The position numbers were made by a program, and so were the translations under genes. A stretch of DNA of 64,000 nucleotides from positions 5,146,001-5,210,000 of the forward strand of contig JAXRKN010000039.1 of assembly GCA_038502055.1 (NCBI GenBank), in the 5' to 3' direction. Each line of letters starts with the position of its first letter. The first letter of the stretch is position 1. A model generated the notes under the pieces. That model ran no database searches and had not been told where the DNA came from. It saw nothing but the letters and a program-made list of their open reading frames with translations. Positions 13,901 through 24,230 of the stretch are shown one piece after another. The stretch is from Tanytarsus gracilentus (Eukaryota; Arthropoda; Insecta; Diptera; Chironomidae).

Positions 13901-15694
13901 AATGATTGACGATCGAGAGATGAGAAAATGTCTTGAAGCAACGCAGTCAGATGATGACGAGCTTGATAAGAATGGTTGATGCAAATTAATTGTGATCATT
14001 GCAATGAGTTGAGAAAGATGACAAAGTCAGTTAAAATGAGCGTCTTAATTTATAAAAAAAAATTGAGCAAAGACGATCTTTTTTTAAAGTTAAGGATTCG
14101 AACCTTCAATTATTTTTGAAATCTTTAAGACTAAAATTTATTTATTTCTACATAATTCTTGCAATTTCTCTTCACGGCAATAAATCATAAAAATTCTTCG
14201 CTTATAATTTATTGTTTCATTAATGCCACACATTAACATTAGAAACCATCACGATTTCTTTAAAAATTCAAGTCAATATCCAAAAGTGAATTGTTGTCGA
14301 TATCAATTTTCATCAACATGTTTGTCACACTAATTTTGGCTAAAATTAAAATTTTATTTCTCTTTTATTATAATTTACGAGACAATCACAAAAGTGACTG
14401 ATTTATTGCTACCATTTCAGAGCACACATGAAGAATTATTTTCCAACTAAATATGTTAAAAAAAACGAAGGCGTTTAGAGTTTTAAATGCATGACATAGG
14501 GCACGTTCAAGATACTCAGTTAGTTATTACAATTTTTTCGAAAAACAATTGAGATTGTTATGCCATTCATAAATCTTTGTGTGTGGAATAAGACGAGAAA
14601 TCTACCCAAAAAATTAAGGTTTGTATTTGAGGTTGGATTTGACGTTCGCGAGTAATAAAAATTTATTTTTTAAAAAAATTAGTTTATTAAAAACATAAAA
14701 ATAATTCTAAATTTCTTGTCTCTAAAAAAATCATAAAATGCCCTTTTATAGGTAAAAACAACTAGAAACTCAATCCATTCGGCTTCATCAGCATCAAGTC
14801 GTTCACAAATCACTCACAATATTCATTCATACCGAACGATGTAGAAAAAAAAAACATTTTCATTCATAAAAAAATCTACACGTGTGTTTATCATTTGAGT
14901 GTGATTTTGTTTCATTATTCATTTCATCAGAAGAAATCAACCTAGCGACACCCACATGCGATCATGTTGTAAGAGACACACTTCCAATGCTACTCGCACA
15001 CACAAAAAATTTTTCATTCATAAATTTAGTTTCTAACTCATTTAACAACTCTGGAATTGGTTGCATGTAGGAGGTGCCGCATATATCTCATAGAGTCGGC
15101 GGCTCGATTATATTTCTAACTCTTTTGAAGGTGAATTTGGCATATCGGTGACTATTTTTTTTGATGGACTTTTGATAAATTTAATGATGAATGATTTTCA
15201 CAAATTTTTATCGCACTCGATTTGAAATTTCAATTTGGAGATAAAATCTTGAAAGATGAAAAGAAAAAGATTTTTATTGGAATCTTAAATTGCAAATTTA
15301 ATTAATGGAAAAATTATAGGCTTTTTTTTTAATTCAATACAAATTAAAAAGAAAATCGTTAAAATTTAATTATTTAAGTGATGATTCATAAAAAAAACTT
15401 CATCTTTTAAAATATCAAACGTTAATTTAAATTAAGGAATTTTTAATTTTTAATTTCAAATTTAAGTGAAAAATTAAAACTCAAAAATTTAATTTAAGTT
15501 TTTACATCAATTACAATTTCTAATAAATTTTTTATGTAAAATATATCAAAACAATTTCCAAGCGACGTCTTGCCTCCACGACGCTATAGACAGCTGATTT
15601 TTTTATGGCACTACTTTGTTATCAAAAGTTCTTCTCTCTCACACATACAAAATCATTCTCACATTTATTTCCATAAAATTTTCTTCTCTCTCAC

Positions 15695-15728
15695 TCAGTC
15701 GTTTGGATTGTCTCGTGAGCTAAAGACG
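15695..15728 (+). promoter_or_regulatory. Inr + DPE core promoter of DPYD
   Basis: TCAGTC at 15695-15700 matches the arthropod initiator, with A at 15697 as +1. AGACG occupies exactly +28 to +32 (15724-15728), a perfect fit to the downstream promoter element in the only spacing at which DPEs work. No TATA box sits at -30. This predicts a 136-nt 5' leader before the ATG at 15833. Motif and spacing are seen directly; promoter use is inferred. Confidence 0.65.
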
Positions 15729-15832
15729 TGCAGCATAAATTTATTTAAAAAAAATCTAATCAGACCGGTTTGAAGCTCTTGACATTGAAATTAAGATTCT
15801 TGAGTGCATTTTTCTGAAAAAAATTCAGCGCA

Positions 15833-18800
15833 ATGGCGAGTAAGCTAGTTGATACACCCGATATTGAGGTAAATTTGGACGTGATATAAAACCGCAATAA
15901 TTTAGATAAGCTTTATCATTTATGACTACAATTACGTTAAAAAAATACGCACGATCCATTAACTTGCTGATTACTTAAGTTCAAATAAATTAACACTTAA
16001 ATTAGACCTCCAACTGCTCGTTATCAATTTAAACATAAACTGCCAGCAAAGCAACGCACTAACACTTAGTTCAATCATCAATAATTCGCTCTAATTTTTT
16101 CTTATCACACGTGCTCGCACACAAACATCCCACTGGTTTATGTTAAATTATTATCACTCATACAGTGGGTCAACAACACATTGCGTAATCAGTTTTTATT
16201 ATGGAAGGTCGTGAATTTGATTTTTTAAATATGTTGCGCACTAATTTATTAACTCAATTAATTAATTAAATAACTTTTTTAGAGTCTTCTTTCTCTCAAT
16301 CCTCGAGTTTTGAGAAAATGTTCTGTCGTTCCAACGGCAGACACCAAAAACATCAAGAAGCTTTGGAAGCGTAACGCTGATAAGTCGGAAGCTGTAAGTT
16401 CATTTAAAATTTCATGTAATCATAAAATTTATTAAATAATTTTTTAGTCTTGTCACTCGCTTAAAAATGACTTCTCGGACATTAAGCATACAACGATGTC
16501 AGAACGTGCAGCATTAAGAGAGGCAGCTCGTTGCTTGAAATGTGCTGATGCACCTTGTCAAAAGTCATGTCCAACTCAGCTAGATATTAAAGCATTTATT
16601 TCGAGCATTTCCACGAAAAATTATTACGGAGCAGCTAAATTTATTTTTTCCGACAATCCACTTGGATTAACTTGCGGAATGGTTTGTCCAACGAGTGATC
16701 TCTGTGTTGGTGGTTGCAATTTGGCGGCAGTCGAAGAAGGACCAATTAATATTGGTGGACTTCAACAATATGCAACGGAAGTCTTTAAGCGAATGGGAAT
16801 TAAGCAAATTTTAAATCCTGACTTGAAACCGTTAGAGAAAAATTCAGATGCTAAAATTGCTCTCATTGGTGGCGGACCAGCTTCACTTTCATGTGCAACA
16901 TTCCTCGCTCGATTGGGTTACAAGAATTTAACAGTTTATGAGAAAAACGATTATTTGGGTGGCTTGAGTTCATCGGAAATTCCTCAATATCGTTTGCCAT
17001 ACGATGTCGTCGATTTTGAAATTAATTTGGTGAAAGATCTCGGTGTAAAATTTGAAACGGGAAGAAAACTTTCAACGAATGATATTACGCTTGAGAAATT
17101 ATTCAAAGACGGAACTGCCGCGGTCTTTTTGGGCATTGGACTGCCTCAAGCTAAAGTCGCTCCTGTTTTTGAAGGACTCACTGAAGATCATGGATTTTTC
17201 ACTTCGAAAGATTTTCTTCCACGAGTCGCTGACGGAAGTAAGCGTGGAATGTGCAGTTGTAAGGCATCAAACCTTCCATCACTAAGTGGCAATGTGATTG
17301 TTCTTGGTGCAGGTGACACTGCATTTGATTGTGCAACTTCGGCACTTCGCTGTGGCGCTTCAAAAGTTTTTGTGGTTTTCCGTAAGGGATCGACAAACAT
17401 CCACGCTGTACCGGAAGAAGTTGAACTCGCTCGTGAGGAAAAATGTGAATTAATTCCTTTCATGTCGCCAGTCAAAGTTATTACGAAAAATGGAAAAATT
17501 ACTCACGTTGAATTTTGTCGAACTGAAAAAGATGAAGAAGGAAAGTGGATTGAAGATCACGATCAGATTGTTCGATTGAAGGCAAGCTTTGTAATTTCAG
17601 CATTCGGTTCTGGACTAATTGATCCAGATGTCATTCAAGCAATCAATCCAATTCCACTAAATTCTTGGGGTTTGCCGACTATCAATGAGAAAACACAACA
17701 AACGCAAGTTGAGAATGTTTTTTGTGGCGGTGATCTTGGCGGATATTCAGGAACGACTGTTGAGTCGGTTAATGATGGAAAAACTGCCGCTTGGTTCATG
17801 CATTGCTACCTTCAAGGTCTTTCATTCGATACGGAACCAAATCTTCCACTTTTCTACACAGATGTTGATCTTGTTGATTTGTCAGTTGAGATGTGCGGTG
17901 TGAAATTTGAAAATCCTTTCGGACTTGCTTCCGCTCCACCTACAACCAGCATTCAAATGATCAGAAGAGCTTTCGAACAGGGTTGGGGATTTGCACTCAC
18001 GAAAACTTTCTGTCTCGATAAAGATTTAGTGACAAACGTGTCGCCGAGAATTATTCGAGGAACAACTTCTGGTCATGTCTATGGCCCTGGACAGGGAAGT
18101 TTTTTAAATATTGAATTAATTTCTGAAAAATGTGCCGACTACTGGCTTCGAGGAATTACAGAATTGAGACAAGATTTTCCATCAAAAATTGTTGTTGCGT
18201 CCATCATGTGTTCGTACAATGAAGCTGACTGGACTGAATTAGCTCAAAGAGCCGAAGCAGCTGGTGCTCAAATTTTAGAACTGAATCTTTCGTGTCCACA
18301 TGGAATGGGAGAATCTGGCATGGGTTTAGCTTGCGGTCAAGATCCGGTGCTTGTTCATGATATCGCCGTTTGGGTTCGAAAAGCTGTCAAAGTTCCATTC
18401 TTCATTAAATTAACACCAAACATCACCGAAATTATTCAAATAGCTAAAGCGGCTCATGATGGTGGAGCAACAGGTGTCACTGCCATAAATACAATCAGTG
18501 GAATGATGTCAATTAATTCCGATGGTGTTGCATGGCCTAATATTGGACTCGACAAGCGCACAACTTATGGTGGTGTTTCTGGCAATGCAACAAGACCAGT
18601 GGCTTTGAGATCTGTCTCAGCTGTTGCCAATGCAATTCCAAATTATCCAATTATGGCAACTGGAGGTATCGACTCTGCTGATGTCGCTTATCAATTTCTT
18701 CAATGTGGCGCTTCAGTCATGCAAATTTGTTCAGCAATTCAAAATCAAGATTTTAGTGTCATTCAAGACTACATCACTGGTCTCAAGGCACTTCTCTATC

Positions 18801-19565
18801 TTAAAGCGAATCCACCAGCCGAAAAAGCACGATGGGACGGACAATCACCACCAACATTTAAACTTCAAAAAGGAAAAGCAGTTGTGCCATTAACGGATGA
18901 TGAAGGAAAGCCTTTGGTTAGTTTTGGTGAATACAAGAAGAAGAGAGAAGAGAAAATTGTTAAATTGATTGAGGAAAAAGGTCCACTTTATGATGCTTAT
19001 GATGGTAAAAAATAATTTACGTTTTTTTAATTAAATAAATTTAAAATTTTACTTCCAGAGCAACTGAAAGCAATAAAAATTGACACAACCGATGAAATCA
19101 ATCCAGTTCCGAAAATTGGTGATGTTATTGGCAATGCTCTAAGTCGAATCGGACCATATAAGAAACTTGATAACAGCAAACAAGTCGTTGCACTTATCGA
19201 TGATGTAAGTTAAAATATTTTTATAACTTATTGAATTTTATCATTTTTTAATTTAGGATTTGTGCATCAATTGCGGAAAATGTTACATGACATGCAATGA
19301 CTCCGGATACCAAGCAATTGAGTTTGATCCAAAAACTCATTTACCAAATGTCACTGATGACTGTACAGGTGAGGAAATAATCCAGGAAAATGTATTAAAT
19401 ATTAAAAATTAAATTTTCTCAGGTTGCAATTTGTGTTTGAGCGTTTGTCCGATCATTGATTGCATTTCAATGGTTCCGAAAACAATTCCTCATGTCATCA
19501 AGCGTGGCTGGCAAGTCAATGATGGGGAAAAGTCTTTTGTTCATGCTTTAACTCCATCGCAATAA
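15833..19565 (+). CDS. DPYD: Dihydropyrimidine dehydrogenase (NADP+), six exons
   Basis: Catalyses the first, NADPH-dependent step of uracil and thymine breakdown in the cytosol; in insects the pathway also supplies beta-alanine. The Drosophila orthologue is su(r). Exons: 15833-15868, 16283-16393, 16448-19004, 19059-19204, 19257-19368, 19423-19565; GT..AG throughout and phases agree, giving 1034 aa (human 1025). Visible motifs: N-terminal Fe-S cysteines (CLKCADAPCQKSC from C78; CGMVCPTSDLCVGGC) with the GGLQQYATEVF Gln ligand; FAD site (IGGGPAS); NADPH site (VLGAGDTAFD); FMN/pyrimidine barrel with catalytic Cys (C678 in GLACGQDP); C-terminal 4Fe-4S pairs (CINCGKCYMTC and CTGCNLCLSVCPIIDC). 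The start ATG was chosen because exon 1 splices in phase into SLLSLNPR, which aligns with the conserved ALNPR segment. The last ~30 residues diverge from vertebrate enzymes. Confidence 0.97.
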
Positions 19566-19665
19566 ATTTTAAACTCATAGCCGATGATATTTAGTTGTAG
19601 TGCGGATTGCAGCTGTTGAAAATATTTTTTGTACCACGCATTCTGCTTTATCAATACAAAAAAGC

Positions 19666-19671
19666 AATAAA
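19666..19671 (+). terminator. Polyadenylation signal of DPYD
   Basis: AATAAA about 100 nt after the stop codon, in an A-rich context. It is the first canonical hexamer with a suitable position; AATAAA overlapping the stop itself is too close. Confidence 0.6.
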
Positions 19672-20327
19672 ATTATAAAAAGCTCGAAAAATTTTATGCA
19701 AATCCATATCGTCATTTTACGATGTGAAATAATTCCTTATTTTCGATAATTGAATTGTCGAATCAATTTTCGTGGACTTTTAATACCTCGAAAATTTTAT
19801 GGTCGCAAATTTTTATCGTCATAAATTTTTTATTACAGGAAAGAAGCTTAACTAAAAATTTTCAATTTATTGTTTTTAGAAAAGAATTTGAAAATATAAA
19901 TTAAAAATATTTTAAAATTATTTGGTCAAAATATTTTTAAAAGTCGTAAAAATTTAAATCAATTATTTCCATTAAATTTCTATTTTAAAATCAGTTAAAA
20001 TAAGAATAAATTTTGGTAATAAATCTAAAACTTTGATAGACATCATAAAAGATGTCAAAATGGTGAGTATGAAAAAACTATAAAACCACCGATTTTATTC
20101 GCTAATCATTATCTGATATTAAAGACATTGATCTTATCAAAAATTGACATTAATTTATTCAACCCATAAAGATTTATCTTATCTCCAATTCATTCACAAA
20201 AATTTTTTTATTCATTCATTAGGAATTTATTTCAATAATTTTACGTATTTATTTTTGCCCTTTATAAAATTCTTTTACTTCAAAAAAAAACTTGTAGGTA
20301 TGAAAATATTTTTGAGCATCTCGTGAG
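19672..20327. other. Intergenic spacer, DPYD to first DM9 gene
   Basis: AT-rich sequence with no coding or RNA signal that I can recognise. The 60-codon frame at 20144-20326 is low-complexity and not conserved-looking. Confidence 0.5.
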
Positions 20328-20363
20328 TAAAAAAGTCAAGCATGTTCTATTTTTTCTTCAGTT
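20328..20363 (+). promoter_or_regulatory. Probable TATA-like + Inr promoter of DM9 gene 1
   Basis: TTCAGTTT at 20357-20364 supplies an Inr with A at 20360, 37 nt before the ATG. TAAAAAAG starts at 20328, about -32, the right place for a weak TATA box. There is no DPE at +28. Confidence 0.35.
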
Positions 20364-20396
20364 TATCGTGACAACTCAAACCGACAACACTTAAAA

Positions 20397-20925
20397 ATGT
20401 TTAAAGTTGTTATTTTCGTCTTTTTTATCATTGCATCGTGCAATGGCATGAAATGGATAAATTGGAGTGTGGACAAGGGTGAATTACCTCCGAATGCTGT
20501 TGTTGCTGGATCCGAAAATGACAATCAAATTTATGTGATTCGAGGAAAATTTGCTGATGGCTTGTATCCTGGAAAGTTCATGCCTGAAATTAAAAAAGCT
20601 TTTGCGACTTACAACAGGAAGGACATTCCGATGAAGAATTTTGAGGTAAATTAAACTTTTAAATTTTAAAGATAATTTTGAATTTTGAATTTAAATAAAT
20701 TAGCTGCTCATTTCCGATAACGATATAATGTGGAGTAACGACCCGAAAGATGGCCGAACATTGGTGAGAGGTGGTTACAGTGTCAAAGGAGATAATTTAT
20801 ACATTTGCCGAATTTCGATCGCTGGGAGCTTGATTTCTGGAAGGTTGCAAGATAAAATTTGCTACATTTCATTCAGAGGATTCGAAAAGCAGAGAAAAGA
20901 TTTTGAAACTTTAAAATATGCATAA
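20397..20925 (+). CDS. Secreted DM9-repeat (DUF3421) protein 1
   Basis: Two exons, 20397-20645 and 20704-20925, phase 0, 156 aa. An N-terminal hydrophobic signal peptide ends around CNG (residue ~17), so the protein is predicted to be secreted. The rest is a pair of DM9 repeats: WINWSVDKGELPPNAVVAGS with the hallmark VIRGKFADGLYPGKF, then WSNDPKDGRTLVRGG with GDNLYICRI. DM9 proteins in insects include the mosquito PRS1 salivary/midgut protein and in other animals mannose-binding lectins; the function here is unknown but lectin-like or immune roles are plausible. AATAAA at 20940-20945 lies 15 nt after the stop. It forms a tandem pair with the next gene. Confidence 0.88.
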
Positions 20926-20939
20926 AAATTTGTTTGTTG

Positions 20940-20945
20940 AATAAA
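20940..20945 (+). terminator. Polyadenylation signal of DM9 gene 1
   Basis: AATAAA 15 nt downstream of the TAA stop; no competing hexamer closer. Confidence 0.55.
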
Positions 20946-21682
20946 AAATTATTCTTCAATTTTTGAAAGAATTTTCAGAAAATAAAAATCGCGTGATTAA
21001 TTTTTTTCACGCCAAAAAAATTAAATTTTGTTTTGTCACAATTCATTGCGTGATCCAAAAAATCATAGCACGAAATTCAATTAAGCCAGCAAACCTTCAA
21101 TTATGCAAATAAATTTTCTGCTTTACATTTTAATTTTCGATTAACAACGAATAATTTTTTTTCTAGTTTTGATTCTTGAGATCATAAATTTATGCTAAAT
21201 TATCGCATTTTAATGCAAATCAATTCTTATAAATGCGTCAACGAGTCTGATGGGGGTAATCGATTTGATACTAAATTACTCACTTTATGACCATAAATGA
21301 GATCTTTTGTTTTTTTTTCTATTCGTATTTAGCCAAAAATAAATATTGAAAGAAATTTTATCATAAAATTTGCATTTTTTACACGCGACAAAGAGGAAGA
21401 AGCAATAAATTTATTTTTAAGTCTATTTTATCAGGTGTGAACTTAAGTTCTTCATAAAGATTTTAGTAATAAAATAATATTTTTATGATTTTCGATTTTG
21501 TTGTAAGAATTTTAGTTTTTTTGACCACAAAATTATCATTAATTTTTCAACCTACGAAACTCAATTTAAATTTTTAAAATTCATTGATCTTGATTCCAAT
21601 CATTGTTTCGTTTTTGGTCATTTCTTTTCAGCATGCGAATGAAGAATTTTTTCATTCATTCGTTTAACTTCAGTGAGTGAAG
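20946..21682. other. Intergenic spacer between DM9 paralogues
   Basis: AT-rich with no open frame of note. Just before the next gene, TTCAGTGA (about 21669-21676) could be an Inr, but it would give only an ~11-nt leader, so the real start site may be upstream. Confidence 0.45.
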
Positions 21683-22380
21683 ATGTTTAAAGTTTTTGTG
21701 GTCTTGTGCTTATCAATTTCATTTTGTTACTGCCTTCAATGGGTTGACTTTAAGGCAAAATCTAAAAAACTTCCGAGTAATGGAGTTGTTGGTGGTTATG
21801 AGTTTGGTGCAGCTAATTACATTATTAGAGCGAGACATAAGGATGGACTTTATCCAGGGTAAAAAATATATTAAATAAAGTTATATTCGGACTCGTAGAG
21901 AGCAGTTCAATTTAATAAAAAATAAATCTCTCAGATTAAAAATAAAATAAATCAATTTTATTTTTTAAAGAATTTACAACCCTAAAATTGGAAAAGCCAT
22001 TTTGTCAGTGAACGGAAAATCAGTTGAAAAAGATTCAATTCAGGTAATTTAAATTTTTAATCAAAATATTTATTTCAATTTAAATAAGTAGCGGAGTGTG
22101 CATTATGCTCTTAATTAAATGTTTTTCAATTAATTTCATAAATTTCAAGGTTTTAACTGGCAACAATGAAATTTACTGGAGTAAAAATCAAAAGGACAAA
22201 AAACCTTCAGTTCGAGCTGGCTACAGCACTCAGGGAGACAATTTATACGTTTGTCGTGCATGGGTCGGAGTTGGAAGAGTTCCTGGCAGACTTCAGAACA
22301 AAAAATGCTTAATTTCGCAAAATGGAATTGAGAAGGAAATGAAAGACTTTGAAACTTTGAGAATGTATAAAAAAGCTTAG
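21683..22380 (+). CDS. Secreted DM9-repeat (DUF3421) protein 2
   Basis: Three exons: 21683-21858, 21971-22043 and 22150-22380, giving 159 aa in phase. The start is the ATG at 21683; an upstream in-frame GTG is not a credible start. A signal peptide (about residues 1-17, ending CYC) precedes two DM9 repeats: WVDFKAKSKKLPSNGVVGG with IIRARHKDGLYPG, then WSKNQKDKKPSVRAG with GDNLYVCRAW. It is clearly paralogous to the gene 0.8 kb upstream, with matching length and the same terminal KDFETL motif. It has one more intron, splitting the Gly codon after DGLYP. Probably a secreted lectin-like or immune/digestive protein, by family only. Confidence 0.87.
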
Positions 22381-22661
22381 AAAAGTTTTGACACAAAAAG
22401 TAAAAAATTATGAACTTGATTTTGCAAGTTTTGCACGTTTGTACTAAAATATTTCATTTTAATTAACAAATTTCATTTTTTAAATTATTAATTTTTCCTT
22501 AATTAAAAAAATCAAGCTTTTAAAAATAATTTTAATATTCATAATACTTAATTTAAAAAAATTCAACGTTCAATTTTTAATTTAAAAATTTATTCATAAA
22601 ATCTCATTTTAAAAAATTTATAATTCTTTAAAATGTCTGAAAAAATAAAAATTTAACAAAT
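22381..22661. other. Convergent 3' intergenic spacer
   Basis: AT-rich DNA between the convergent ends of DM9 gene 2 (plus strand) and the GGPPS-like gene (minus strand). I see no feature beyond likely shared 3' UTR sequence. Confidence 0.4.
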
Positions 22662-23809
22662 TTAATAATCGACAAATTTCTTCAATGCCATTTCCATATA
22701 AGGATTGGGTCCAATTTTTTTAGCTTCCTCGCAGAGCTTTCGATACAAAGCTTCCAACACACTCAAACAATGTTCTTGAGTTCCGATCTCCTTCAAAATG
22801 TTCACACATTTTAGCTTCGTTTCAAGATTTCTCGGCTTTCGTTTTACGATTTCATAAACTTCGTCGTTGTTCGTCGCATGAACTGCGTGAATTAAAGGAA
22901 ATGTAAATTTTCCTTCGGTTATGTTTGCTGCGAAATCATCGCGAGAATTTTCGGAAGGTGTGAAAAGATTTTTATAATCAATCCGATATTGGCCGTAAAT
23001 TCCTGATGGGTGATAAAAAATTAAGAAATACTTTTAAAAATTAAAAAAAATCTCACCGAATAATTTCACAAAATTCTCTAAATTTTTTCCAGTTGTGCTG
23101 AAAAGTTTCATGATTTTATAAACCATGAACAAATAGTTGGAAGACTTTGCATAAGTAGAACTTAAATACTCAACCAATGTTGGACATTTTGATATCTCAC
23201 GCCAATAAATATCAACAGCTTGACCTTGATGGCCAATTTTACCCGCTTCAATGTAATATTTTAAAGCATCAGGATGGTCAAGTTCGAGGAGTTTTTCAAG
23301 AATTTGAAAGTGAATGAAATTGCACGATGTGATGGTCGATGGAATTCCATGATTGATATGAACTGAAGTTTGATTGCGACTTGAGGTTTTGTTGTCGATG
23401 ACGTCATCGAGACTGTCAAAAATTAACAATTAGAAATATTTTATTTAATTTTCTTAACCTACATCAAATTCGAGTCAACAAGCAGATCAAAAATTTCCTC
23501 AATCAATTTTAATTTTTCATGAGGAACTTTAAGCCAATAATTCAAGTCATTAACCACAATTTTTGTATCCACAAAAGGTTTCTCTCTTAAATAATTTAAA
23601 GGTTTCAGTGCAACATCCTCGAAATGTTCAAAAGCCGACAAATCAAGTGGTTCCTGAGTTTTCTTGAGAATTACAAAAATTTCTTCACATTCACTTTTGT
23701 TGTTGCTTTTAATTTTGTAATTATTGTTGTTGTTAACACTCGACAGTAGAGTCTTTTGTAGTTGTCCTCTTTGATCTACATGAGGCCATTGAAAGTAAAG
23801 AGTCAACAT
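22662..23809 (-). CDS. Geranylgeranyl diphosphate synthase-like protein, diverged
   Basis: Minus-strand exons 23463-23809, 23057-23412 and 22662-23002 splice in phase to 347 aa (animal GGPPS about 300). Alignment to GGPPS (Drosophila quemao, human GGPS1) is clear: YWLKVPHEKL, HGIPSTI, LDHPDALK, HQGQAVDIYWRE, ITEGKFTFPLIHAV. The first Asp-rich motif is intact (LILDDVIDN, formed across the exon 1/2 junction). The second, normally RDDYxN, reads RIDYKN; the GKxxR-type isoprenoid-binding site reads EKPFVD, losing Arg; KTGG reads KSSN. GGPPS extends allylic diphosphates; this copy may be an altered prenyl/terpene synthase, an inactive subunit or a decaying gene. Its present start Met (23809) and first ~23 residues come from an inserted retrotransposon read antisense; no other in-frame Met exists in exon 1. 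Confidence 0.75.
23693..23741 (-). repeat. 49-bp direct repeat, left copy (within GGPPS-like exon 1)
   Basis: Identical to 25003-25051. On the minus strand it encodes the VNNNNNYKIKSNNK segment of the GGPPS-like protein. The two copies bracket the inserted retrotransposon material, so they are best read as a long target-site duplication. Confidence 0.85.
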
Positions 23810-23879
23810 ATGCAGTATCGCTAGATCTCAAAAGAGCTTTCGAGACGGTTAATAGGGATGTTTTATTTTTAAAGATGGA

Positions 23880-23918
23880 AAAATCTGGCTTTCGATCAAA
23901 ATAAATAACTAAAAATTT
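23880..23918. repeat. 39-bp repeat copy of native GGPPS-like 5' flank
   Basis: Matches 25147-25185 with one mismatch. It lies 71 nt upstream of the present minus-strand ATG (23809), while the other copy lies 73 nt upstream of the native ATG (25074). The near-equal spacing is striking; it may reflect a longer target duplication whose middle was replaced, or chance. Confidence 0.7.
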
Positions 23919-24020
23919 CTTGACATCGCTGTCCAATCACGGAAAATGTTTTAAGACTTACTTTTTGCCTATTTTTTGGCTTTTCCTCCTGTTTTTTCAC
24001 ATTGAAGCAAACTCGCAAAT

Positions 24021-24230
24021 CTAGGTTGCATTTTTTCTGTTAATAGAACTTTTTATTCTCACGTCTTTTGATATATCAAATGAACTATCTAGCCGATTCA
24101 TTGTCTCCTTGATGTTATGTGGTCTCAAACGATGAAAAGCTGGTAGAACTGTTTTTTGATTATCATGGTGCCGTAGCTGCTTAGCTAAGATGTCACATAA
24201 AATGGCATTAAACATAAAAAAATGCAACAC
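24021..24230 (-). pseudogene. Inverted reverse-transcriptase palm fragment
   Basis: This minus-strand frame reads FNAILCDILAKQLRHHD near its start and ETMNRLDSSFDISKDV with SSINRKNAT near its end. These resemble the motif-B tail (LFNxxxxDL) and the INxxKT segment that precedes motif D in non-LTR reverse transcriptases. The flanking RT pieces are on the plus strand, so this part is inverted, as twin priming would produce. The YADD box is not recognisable. Assignment by pattern only. Confidence 0.4.

Larger units (their letters stand above)
930..15690. other. Long AT-rich stretch without convincing genes
   Basis: Open frames here are all under about 85 codons, lack recognisable motifs and lack splice-supported extensions. 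The stretch holds two small candidate MITEs (5030-5085, 6371-6477), a SINE-like retroposon (about 4230-4381), a CT/CA-rich microsatellite (about 3551-3590) and an extreme poly(A)/poly(T) low-complexity patch (about 7855-7985). Moderately complex segments such as 10,160-10,340 could be enhancers but show nothing decisive. I see no RNA gene. Confidence 0.6.

Noticed and set aside
14080..14110. Perfect B-box-like sequence (GGTTCGAATCC on the minus strand), possible tRNA
   Set aside because: No acceptor, D-arm or anticodon stem can be formed around it; a similar ATTCGAACCTT at 7264 suggests a chance or repeat motif.
15570..15773. 67-codon frame just upstream of DPYD
   Set aside because: It overlaps the predicted Inr/DPE promoter and has no conserved features.
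17052..18893. Several 60-95-codon frames on both strands within DPYD exon 3
   Set aside because: Shadows of the strongly conserved DPYD reading frame.
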